A DNA stretch of 64,000 nucleotides from Takifugu bimaculatus (taxonomy: Eukaryota > Chordata > Actinopteri > Tetraodontiformes > Tetraodontidae), in contig CP034989.1 in assembly GCA_004026145.2 (NCBI GenBank), positions 9,432,030 to 9,496,029 on the forward strand, read 5' to 3'. A model generated the notes under the pieces. The model saw only the letters and a program-made list of their open reading frames with translations, ran no database searches and was not told the origin of the DNA. This document shows, one piece after another, positions 31,916-40,465 of the stretch. The translations under genes and the position numbers were made by a program. Positions within the stretch are counted from its first letter, which is position 1, and each line of letters starts with the position of its first letter.

Positions 31916-33154
31916 TTAAGAAAGGAATGCTGAATAATCTGCCTTCATATCCACAGTTTTGGACTGCAGCGCAACCCCAGACATACCCCGTGGTGCAACC
32001 AAAGCACTAGACTTAACCTGCCCAACATTTGACCTGGGTTTGTCAGGGCACTCATTTTTCCAATGACCCTTACGCTTGCAATAATTACAAGTACTACCAT
32101 CTTCAGACCTTTTCCAAGACGGACGTTCAACCCAGGGGGGTGAAACTGACTCCAGCCTCCCAGGGAGGAAATGGCTCTTATGAGTCAAAACATACTCGTC
32201 AGCTAGCACAGCTGCTTTTTGAGGAACTTTAACCTTTCTTTCATTTATAAAGGTAGCTATACTGTCAGGCACACAGCTTTTTAGTAGCTCAAGAATAATT
32301 AGGTTACTCAGTTGTTCAAAGGTTTCAACGCCAGATGCACCACACCAACGATTAAATTGAGTGTCCAACTCACACACAAATTCCACATGAGTCTGTGTAT
32401 CCTGTTTTCGAACACTCCTAAAGCGCTGCCTATAAGCTTCAGGGACCAATTCGTATGCTCTCAACACCGCTGCCTTGACATGGTCATAGTTTCGGCCCTC
32501 TGATTTGGAAAGTGAGGCATAAGCTTCCTGTGCCTTGCCAATCAGAACACACTGAAGAAGGAGGGTGCGATCGTCATCAGACCAACCCCTGGTCTCTGCC
32601 ACTCTCTCAAATAAGGAAAAAAAAAGATCTGGATCCCTCTCTGTGAAGCTTGGAACCAAACGCAAATTAGCTAGTACATCAAAAGCACCCTTCTCTGGAA
32701 CAGAACCAGTATTTACCAGCTTTCCTTCCTTTAATAGATCTAGTCGACATTGCTCTAGTTCAACTTTAGCCCTCTCAGTTTTCTGCCTCATGACTTCCAT
32801 TTCCAATTCCCTATTCTGTTTAAAAGTTTCATGTTCAAATTGTAACCTCAGAAGTTCTTTTTGTTGCTCAAATGTTAAAGACTCCACCCTAGCTGATGGC
32901 ATGAACAAAGATCTTTTACTCAGCTCCTTTGTTACCAATATTTTATCTTCAATCAACTTTTCTTTCACAGCCACCCTTACCGTTTCTTTCAGCTTTTTAT
33001 CTGTGATTTCAATTCCAAAGTGCTCAGCAATTTTCAAAAGTTGATCTTTGGTACATTGGTCCAACAACTCCTCAGTGGGAGACTGAACAAACTCCTCCAA
33101 GGAAGCCATACTCCGTTGTACCTCCAAACAAGAGTCATCCACCCCCTCTACCAT
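31916..33154 (-). CDS. Gag polyprotein of the Gmr1-like element
   Basis: 412 residues, fully open. The N-terminal half is charged with coiled-coil character (LTFEQQKELLRLQFEHETFK). The middle (about residues 240-325) has the SCAN-like pattern EAYRQRFRSVRKQ ... LIILELLKSCVPDSIATFI ... AAVLADEYV. A zinc knuckle C-X2-C-X4-H-X4-C (CNYCKRKGHWKNEC) lies near 356-369. It forms the virus-like particle and packages element RNA. It ends in TAA at 31918-31916, after which protease continues in the same frame. Confidence 0.85.
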   Translation of the reverse strand: MVEGVDDSCLEVQRSMASLEEFVQSPTEELLDQCTKDQLLKIAEHFGIEITDKKLKETVRVAVKEKLIEDKILVTKELSKRSLFMPSARVESLTFEQQKELLRLQFEHETFKQNRELEMEVMRQKTERAKVELEQCRLDLLKEGKLVNTGSVPEKGAFDVLANLRLVPSFTERDPDLFFSLFERVAETRGWSDDDRTLLLQCVLIGKAQEAYASLSKSEGRNYDHVKAAVLRAYELVPEAYRQRFRSVRKQDTQTHVEFVCELDTQFNRWCGASGVETFEQLSNLIILELLKSCVPDSIATFINERKVKVPQKAAVLADEYVLTHKSHFLPGRLESVSPPWVERPSWKRSEDGSTCNYCKRKGHWKNECPDKPRSNVGQVKSSALVAPRGMSGVALQSKTVDMKADYSAFLS

Positions 33155-33526
33155 AGACTGGAAAAATCGTCCTAACTAAGCTCAACCCTAGTCTTCAAGC
33201 AGTTACCGGTGAGAGGCTTTTAATCACAGAACCCAGCGGGGCTGGAAAGCACCTGCTATGCAGCCACTTCCAGGAACCCCTGGACGTGAACCTGAGCATA
33301 TAGCTCTACTCACTTTCACCACCACATAAAAGTTGCCACCACAGGTTCCCTACACAGAACCCATGGGATAAACCTACCAGGGGGTGAGACTCCAAAAACA
33401 CCTACCCAGAAAAACTCATCGGTCTTCTGAAAAACTTGAACACAAAAACTTAATCAAAACTAAGCACTGACACCATCACCCAAAGTGTATTCCTCCCTCT
33501 AAATCAAATCCTTTCCCTAATCGATT

Positions 33527-33539
33527 GGACGAGCCCCCA
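33527..33539 (-). other. Primer binding site, tRNA-Pro-like
   Basis: Minus strand TGGGGGCTCGTCC starts 3 bases after the 5' LTR. It equals the start of the proline-tRNA primer site well known from murine leukaemia-type retroviruses. The match to the tRNA breaks after about 13 bases. Confidence 0.75.
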
Positions 33540-33542
33540 TTT

Positions 33543-33842
33543 TGTCATGAACCAGCTCATGGATCAGACAAAGTAGGGAGAACACACAGGATGGATTTTA
33601 GAACAAAGGGAATTTATTGATTGATCAGGCAAAACAACAAACCAAAGCAGAACACCCAAGCAGTCCTGGAGGGAGCCAAGCAAGAGAGTGACTGCCCAGA
33701 CTGTGGAGCATTTATAGCCCTCACAGCTGATCAGTCCAGGTCAGCTGGATCGCCACTTAGCAGCAGTTGGCCTACCCACTGCCTGCAGAAGGGAGGAGAC
33801 AACAGAGAGGCAGGCAGAGAAGACACAGCCAGGGTCGTCACA
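33543..33842 (-). repeat. 5' LTR of the Gmr1-like element
   Basis: 300 bp, equal in length to the other LTR, with two single-base differences. It drives minus-strand transcription toward gag. Confidence 0.95.
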
Positions 33843-33863
33843 ATGTAGACGTTGTAAATGACA

Positions 33864-35190
33864 GTAAATGATGAGGAGTATGTTAGCTTAAATGAATCTA
33901 CTCCTTTTACCCATCTTAATTATCATATTCCTCGTGTTACTGGTCGAGGAGGGGGAGTGGCAGCAATCTATCACTCCAAGTTATTAATTAATCCTAGACC
34001 AAAATATGGCTCCAGTTCATTTGCAAGCCTGACTCTTGTCATCACCCATCTGAACTGGAAGGCAGAAAAGCCACTTCTGTTTGTAGTTGTATATCGGCCC
34101 CCTGCTGGGCCACATTCAGAGTTCCTATCTGAGTTCTCCGATTTCTTATCTGACTTGGTCCTTAGAACGGACAAAGTCATTATCATTGGAGACTTTAATA
34201 TCCATGTAGACGTTGTAAATGACAGCTTTAGAAATGGCTTCATTTCATTACTTGAGTCAGTTGGTTTCCTTCAACAGATAAACCAACCAACTCATAGCTT
34301 CAACCACACCCTAGATCTAGTTCTGACTTATGGTGTTGAGGTAGAACATGTGTCAGTGTTCCCTCAGAACCCACTCCTGTCAGACCAATCTTTGATCACT
34401 TTCACATTTATGATTAAGGATTCTTCTATGCTCAGAGCACAGTCTTACTCTAGCAGATGTCTTTCAGATAATGCTGTAGCTACGTTTAAGGAAGTGATCC
34501 CTGTGCTAATCCCAGGACCACCGCGTGTTTCCCCAGGGATCAATCATTATAATCTTAGCCCTGCTGAGGTTGACTCTGTTGCTGAAGGTGCAGCAGCCTC
34601 ACTGAGAATCAGCCATCTCTACTTTTAAAATTAGGCTTAAAGCCTACCTCTAAATCTTATTGTTACTAACTCCGTAGTTCCAGTTACTATCATAGACAGA
34701 CAAATTATTATACTAAGGGGTCATCTAATCATTAGGCTAACATCTTAGTCATGCTGCTAGGGTCCAGAAACATGATCACCTGACAGGCCTCTGTCACCAC
34801 ACTGGGTCATGGTTTCCTACCCCCCCTCCTCCTCATCAAGTGGACTAGTGATGCTATTTCTTGTGTAGTTTTTCTGCTCCCCACCCCCCCCTTCTGTATT
34901 CATATAATGTATTTTTGTATGTATTTCTATATGCCCATCCTCTCCTCTCCTCTCCTCTCTATTCTCTCCTCTACCTGTCCTCCCCCCTTCACCTCTCTCT
35001 CTACCCAGCCGGCCATCAGCAGGAGGGTCCCCCTACATGAGCCTGGTCCTGCTCAAGGTTTCTTCCTGTTAAAGGGGAGTTTTTCCTTGCCACTGTTGCT
35101 TGTCTGGGGTCAGGCCCTGGGATTCTGGAAAGTGCCTTGACACAATTGATTGTAAAAGAAGTTATATAAATAAAGATTGATTTGAGACAA
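33864..35190 (+). mobile_element. L2-like LINE, internally deleted (endonuclease fused to 3' end)
   Basis: Endonuclease is open from 33858 to 34628 (EEYVSLNESTPFTHLNYH, VVVYRPPAGPH, KVIIIGDFNIHVDVVND). It then jumps straight to the ORF2 end/3' UTR (ATCTCTACTTTTAAAATTAG...), with all of RT missing. The 3' end has the usual TCCTC tract and a tail ending in AAATAAAGATTGATTTGA. It directly follows another endonuclease fragment (33843-33863). Confidence 0.85.
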
Positions 35191-35273
35191 AAGATGAGAA
35201 TATTTGAGTTTCAAGTCCTTAAATCTACGTAATACTCTGAGCACATCAAACTCTACACTATATACTCTACACC

Positions 35274-35957
35274 TGTTACGGTACGTGGGTTTTTAACAGA
35301 ACCCGAACGCAGGCCAGAACACAGTGGTCCAAATGAGTTTTATTGTCAGGGGAACACACAAAAAGACAGAAGCAGTCTTCCGGGACTGTAGGGAGCTTGA
35401 GAGTCAGCGTCTGCCCTTCACAGGTCCACCGGTGAGTCCTCAACCAGAAGCAGTCCCCCTGGACTGCAGAGAACTCGGGAGTCTGGCGCGGCTCGCTCAC
35501 CGGCCCAGCAAACGGCATGAAGACCTTGAACGTGCCCGAGAGACACAGAAGACAGAAGCAGTCCTCCTGGACTGCAGGGAGATCGGGAGTCAGTGTCAGT
35601 GCTTCACAGGTCACAAGTGAGTTCTCGAACCAGAAGCAGTCCCCCTGGACTGCAGAGAACTCAGGAGACAGGTTCTGCACCACCCAGGTCCAGCAAATGG
35701 CATGAAGACCTCGAATGTGCAGGGAAGACGGGCCAAGCAAAGCCACACCAACAGAGTCAATATTTCAACACTCCTGCCACTAATCCACAAAACTCACACA
35801 ACACTCTGGCCCTGTTGGGCAGGTGCTCCCTCCATAAGTAGGCGACCAGATGTCAATTGCCCACAGGTACGCCTGCCTGCAGCGCCAGCTGCCGCCAATC
35901 GAGCTCCTCCACACCCCCTGGAGGAAAAAAACAGACACAACCCTGAACCCCAACAAC
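35274..35957 (-). mobile_element. Probable solo LTR with internal tandem duplication
   Basis: Unique block between a LINE tail and a hAT-derived element, beginning TGTTACGGTACGTGGG and ending near CCCCAACAACA. A minus-strand polyadenylation signal (TTTATT about 35339) fits a minus-oriented LTR. Two units of about 185 bp (from 35369 and from about 35552) repeat the phrase CAGAAGCAGTCC..CTGGACTGCAG. No target duplication is clear, so the LTR call is tentative. Confidence 0.4.
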
Positions 35958-35959
35958 AC

Positions 35960-37165
35960 TGGTGGTCTCAAACTCAATTTTCCTGGGGGCCGCTAGAGGC
36001 AGAGTCTGGGAGAGGCTGGGTCGCATCAGGTTTTCCGCAAGAAAAGCTCTGATAAAAACATTCCAATGTTGTCAAATATCTTTATTTTTTAACACAAAAT
36101 AAGATGAAAAATAAATAAACAACTTAAGAATGAATAAGAAAATAAATCACTCAATTACTAATAATAATAACAATAACAATAACAGAAAAAATAGAAATTG
36201 TCTGTGCTCATCACCCACCTTTCTCTTCACTGCAGGCTTTGAAAAAGACATGTTTGGGGCTGTGTAATCTATATAATTCCACTTGGTGCCACTGAAGTTT
36301 CTGTTTCAGTGTTTAGCCGACGCATCCCCACGCACAGTCACAAACCACGGGCGAAGGTTTATAAATATGGATGGTGGTAGGGATATATCACTACCAATGT
36401 TTGGGGAATACAAAATAGTCCCTACCAATATTTACCATTAACTTTAATATAGCAAAAATTTACATTTAGTAGTAAATATTTCAATATACTATGCATGTGG
36501 TAGCCTTAATAAAAACTATTTTAAATTACTTCACGTTTTATTTATGAGAGGTTCCTCTGAGATGTATTTGGAGCTATGATGACCCGCCCATGCGCCGCTA
36601 TTTCATTGGCTGCGACAGAGTGATGGACATTAGTGGTGCCGCCAGTCAGCTAACCTCACCCACGCGAAAGCAGAGGTCCATCATAGTCCCTACCAACACA
36701 CACACATACATCAACACTAAAATGTGACAGTTGCACAAGCGGCTGAATTGTAAAATTTGCAGTGAAGCGACATTTCTACAAGACAAAGTTCTGTGTTTAG
36801 AAAAAGCGGCAGAGCTCTCCTCTCCACATGCAAGGCGTCTCCTCTCCACCATGGAATGCCTCCTCTCTTCGAGGACCAATCCGGCTCTGTGTCTTGGACG
36901 CCGCGAGGGCTGTGATTGGTCCTCGAAGAGAGGAGGCGTAATGTTACGAGTTCGCAACAAGCCCGGCCAATCTCCCGCCCGCGAGAGCCGTATACTCCAC
37001 CATGATTGGTGGGTTCGTTCAGCTCCGCACACAACACCGTAAAGTGCCATTCATATCAAACTCATGGGCTCCACTAACATTAAACTTTCATATTAAGGTG
37101 GGGGCCACAAACTACTGTCCCGGGGGCCGCAGTCAGCCCATGTGCCGCGAGCTTGAGACCACTGC
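35960..37165 (-). mobile_element. hAT-derived non-autonomous element (MITE), copy 1
   Basis: Ends are TGGTGGTCTCAAACTC on the left and, read inverted, CAGTGGTCTCAAGCTC on the right, a Charlie-like hAT terminal inverted repeat. Copy 2 lies inverted at 54285-55365. On the minus strand it keeps ATGTCTTTTTCAAAG at 36254-36240, reading MSFSKPAVKRKV, which resembles the start of hAT/ZBED-type transposase-derived proteins, but no transposase body follows. An internal 24-bp hairpin is at 36858-36937. No 8-bp target duplication is visible. Confidence 0.65.
36858..36937. repeat. Perfect 24-bp hairpin within the hAT-derived element
   Basis: Arms 36858-36881 and 36914-36937 are exact reverse complements (arm contains CTCTTCGAGGACCAATC), spacer 32 bases. 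The other copy has the same hairpin at 54389-54412/54445-54468 with few mismatches, and a different loop. Confidence 0.85.
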
Positions 37166-37365
37166 CCTACACTCTACACCCTACACCACACACTCTACAC
37201 ACTGCACTCTACACCCTACACCCCACTCTCTACACACTACACCCCACACTCTACATCCTACACTCTACACTTGAAACTCTACACCCCAAAACTCTACACC
37301 CCACACCGTACACCGTTCACTGTTCACTCTACACCATACACCCCACACCCTAAACCCCACAGTTT
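37165..37365. repeat. CTACACTCTACACC minisatellite
   Basis: Degenerate tandem copies of CACTCTACACCCTACAC with variants, starting at the end of the hAT-derived element. Confidence 0.9.
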
Positions 37366-38384
37366 ACACTGTGTCTCTGAGGTAGAGCCCAGAAATCCTG
37401 CAGAGACTCACTTCAGCTGCTCGGTCTCTAGTGTATCACATAGTGGCTGAAAACAAACACCACAAAAAAAAAACACAGCTGGATCCGGTCCAGTTGCAGT
37501 TAGCTGATAGCTAACCTCCCAGCTAGAGCAGCAGGACCTCCTCTTCTCACCATTCCTTTCAATAACTCATCATTCATGTGTTCAGGATAACCCTACTCAG
37601 CAGTAGCTGGGCCAGGCCGCTCCAGGCTGGTGGGCCAGGCCGCTCCAGGTGTGGATCAAGTACAACTATAGTGCATTGACTGTAACAACATGACATCATC
37701 GCTGATGCGCCTGGTGAAACACATAATTTCAAAATCACTTCCTCCTTCACTCCTTAGAATCAGTAATTAACCCTCCTTCCATCACTTCCTTCCTTCCCTG
37801 TGGGGATGATTGCTGGAGGACAATGAAGACACGCTGCAGCAGAGCCTGGTGATGAGGAGGACCAGGAAGAGAGGAAGGGAGATGGAGAAGGAGGAGAAGC
37901 ATGTAGAGAATGAAGGGATCTGGCAAAGTTAGGACAAATGAGCTATGTTGAATGAAAACAGAACGGCAGAGTGGCCCTGCCGCTGGACTCTCTGCCTCCA
38001 GAATCTCCTGGATTTGACCTAAACCTCATTTAAATGAAGTGAAACACTGAACAAATGGTCTTGTGGAGGCTTTGAGTGGTAACTGAAACCTTGAGCAGGA
38101 CCACGTTGGCTTCCGTAGGGTAACATATTGTGTCACTTCCTGTGTTCTCAATAGAGTTCATTGGTGCACTGTGCACGGTGTGTGTTGGATTCACATTATT
38201 TAAAATTGAATACTCGGGAAATTCTAGTTACTCGATAACAACAAGGAGAAATAATTCATATTAAACAAATAAAGGACTCCGCCAATCCGACTGATCACTA
38301 GCACTAGCATAGCCTCACCATCTGTTTAACCCAGTGTATCACCCTGTGTCTGTTCAGTGTGTGAAATGTTTGGTTACTCTTCTG
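37366..38384. other. Unassigned sequence
   Basis: No coding or repeat family recognised. A short imperfect tandem duplication GGGCCAGGCCGCTCCAGG occurs twice at 37611-37648. Confidence 0.4.
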
Positions 38385-38690
38385 ACCCTGGTAATTGGCG
38401 ACTCTGTTTTTTTGCGCTACGTGAAGCCGACTCCAGCGACCATAGTTAAGTGCATTCTTGGGGGCCAGAGCAGGCAACATAGTAGCCAATCTAAAGCTGC
38501 TGGCGAGAAGTAAACGTAAATTCAGTAAAGTTATTATTCATGTCGGAGCAAACGACACCCGGAATCGTCAGTCAAAGGTCACCAAAATGAACATAGAATC
38601 AGTGTGCAATTAGGCAAAAACGATGTCGGACTCTGTAGCATTCTCTGGTCCCCTCCCCAATCTGGCCAGAAATGTTTAGTCGCATGTCGT
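38385..38690 (+). mobile_element. L2-like LINE ORF1 (SGNH) fragment
   Basis: Shares GTAAAGTTATTATTCATGTC and GAGCAAACGACACC with the 5' end of the LINE in recql (19336-19150, inverted). It is broken by stops. Confidence 0.7.
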
Positions 38691-38828
38691 CGCCTCTGAA
38701 ACCTCTGAAACTTACCTGTATTTTGTCTGTCTCTGTCAGCCTGTCACACAAATACAGGACCTAATTTCTCCCTCCCAAGCAACTTTAAAGGGAATCAGGA
38801 AGTCAGCGACACTGCCGTTAATTGATTA

Positions 38829-38858
38829 GCTCGTTTAAGCATTGTTGCTTAAACGAGC
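38829..38858. repeat. Perfect 13-bp hairpin with 4-base loop
   Basis: GCTCGTTTAAGCA, TTGT, TGCTTAAACGAGC. The arms are exact reverse complements. It lies between LINE fragments and is not part of the LINE copies seen elsewhere in the window. Confidence 0.85.
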
Positions 38859-38879
38859 GTGCCATCTGCAAACATCTGG

Positions 38880-39310
38880 ATTTTAGACTCACTGCTGATT
38901 CATGTAAAGACTAAACAACAGTGGTCTCAATATTGAGCCTTGGGGGGCACCAAAAGCCTTACACTCTGAGTTGAGATGGTTTTAGGGGAGGAGTTGTACC
39001 AGGAAAATTCAGTGAGAAGGACACCATAATCCACAGCGTCAAAGAACCCCAAGATTGACCCAACATTGAGATGATCCTGCAGTTGTCTAGATTTGTCTGC
39101 TCAAATGAGAGTCATTTCAGGCTTTTGTAATTTTAGTGATAAGAAATTAGCTCATTTTTAGCTCGCTGACAGGAAATAAGTCAGAGAACATTGAGATCTT
39201 CCTGACAGGTCAGAACCCGACCACATGAGTCTAGTATGCCAAGATCCATCATATCAAAGGCAGAATTCAGGTCCAATGACAATAGAACTCTTGCTTGACC
39301 ATCAAATCAA
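38880..39310 (-). mobile_element. Decayed LINE reverse transcriptase fragment
   Basis: Inverted phrases such as GAGCCTTGGGGGGCACC (PQGS-like motif when reversed) and AATCCACAGCGTCAAAGAAC (the FDTVDY-type motif A region) indicate a very old RT of a LINE unlike the main L2 copies. No ORF remains. Confidence 0.4.
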
Positions 39311-39834
39311 CTGCCAATACGTCAGTCAGAAACCAATGAGTGTAATTTCTACGGAATGGTTAACAGAAAGTGGGACTCTACTGGCTCAGTTAAATCCCTG
39401 GGTGACGTATATCCTACGTGTGATATCATGTTGGACTTTTCCTTCTTAATTTATCAAATTATCTCTTTTCGTTTTCACAGTACAGGAAACCACAAAAAGC
39501 TGCTCAGAGTAAGAGCTCTGCTGTTATCCAAAGTCAGTTGTGTTGAAGTCAGTTGCATGTCTTCCTGTGATTTGATGCATAATTTAAAGTCATTCAGATG
39601 TAAGTGTGTGTCCTGTGGACAGCGTCTGCCCTTCAAGGCGCCATAAAGAGCTCAGAACCCATTCTTTCTTTCAAATGATATGATGGGAATGAATGCTGGA
39701 CTCTTTTATATCCTTGCTAAACATGGCGCCCGTTCCGTTCTCAAATTCAAATCAGTTCTGATCCACTGAGAGGAGTGTATGTTAGCGTACCCATCAACAC
39801 GTCTTGTCCTGCCAGCTGTACTTTCTGTCATCAT

Positions 39835-39837
<3 letters not shown>

Positions 39838-39909
<72 letters not shown>
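39838..39909. repeat. (GT)n then (GA)n microsatellite
   Basis: About 30 GT units followed by five GA units. Confidence 0.95.
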
Positions 39910-39910
<1 letters not shown>

Positions 39911-40139
39911 TGGACCCCACCATCTATGAAACCTGGTGATAAGCAGCCCAGAGTGTCATGCTGACTTCAGCAGATGGACCTGACTGAGCCTCCAGGAGCA
40001 GCCTGATGGCATTATTGTAGTATTTTTAATTTAATTGAATTAAATTTAATTTAATTGAATTTTTGGATCAGCCACTCTCGAATGGGCTTTTGGAAAATTA
40101 AAGGTCTGAAAATGTTATATAATATTGGAATGTGTTTGA

Positions 40140-40465
40140 TACATCAAATCTGAACCAGTTTAATCCCAATGAACAGTTCCAGTCTCTGTAACAGGATGCT
40201 GTGATCAACTGTATCAAAAGCAGCACTTAGGTCCAGCAGAACCAGAATAGAAACCAGTCCATGATCTGAAGCTCTAAGAAAATAATTAGTAACTTTAATA
40301 AGTGCTGTTTTTGTGCTCTGGTGAGCTCTAAAGCCTGACTGAAACAGCTGTTCCTCTGCAGGTGCTCCAGTACCTGAGTCACCATAACCTTCTCAAGAAC
40401 GTTACAGATAAAATTGGATGTTGGCCTATAACCTGCTGACACCTCAGGATCAGTGATGTATTTTT
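40140..40465 (-). mobile_element. L2-like LINE RT fragment
   Basis: Shares AACAGGATGCTGTGATCAAC and GTATCAAAAGCAGCACT with the RT region of the LINE in recql (about 16935-17160). The minus strand reads VLEKVMVTQVLEHLQRNS. Frame broken, both ends truncated. Confidence 0.8.

Larger units (their letters stand above)
28107..33842 (-). mobile_element. Gmr1-like Ty3/gypsy LTR retrotransposon
   Basis: A 5.7-kb element on the minus strand with 300-bp LTRs, flanked by a 4-bp duplication ATGT (28103-28106 and 33843-33846). LTRs begin TG and end CA. From 5' to 3' on the minus strand: LTR, tRNA-Pro-like primer site, gag with SCAN-like and zinc-knuckle regions, aspartic protease, integrase, reverse transcriptase, RNase H, polypurine tract, LTR. 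Integrase precedes RT, the domain order of Ty1/copia. Within Ty3/gypsy this order is known from Gmr1-like elements (Goodwin and Poulter), whose gag is considered the source of vertebrate SCAN domains. Protein coding is broken by in-frame stops, two frameshifts and a deletion in RT, so this copy looks non-autonomous as sequenced. The LTRs differ at 2 of 300 positions, implying recent insertion. Confidence 0.92.

Noticed and set aside
31095..33044. Plus-strand ORFs over the Gmr1-like element
   Set aside because: Shadows of the minus-strand gag-pol reading.
36646..37050. 134-codon minus-strand ORF, with a similar ORF at 54294-54563
   Set aside because: The similarity comes from the shared non-coding hAT-derived element; no known protein, and the hairpin arms lie within it.
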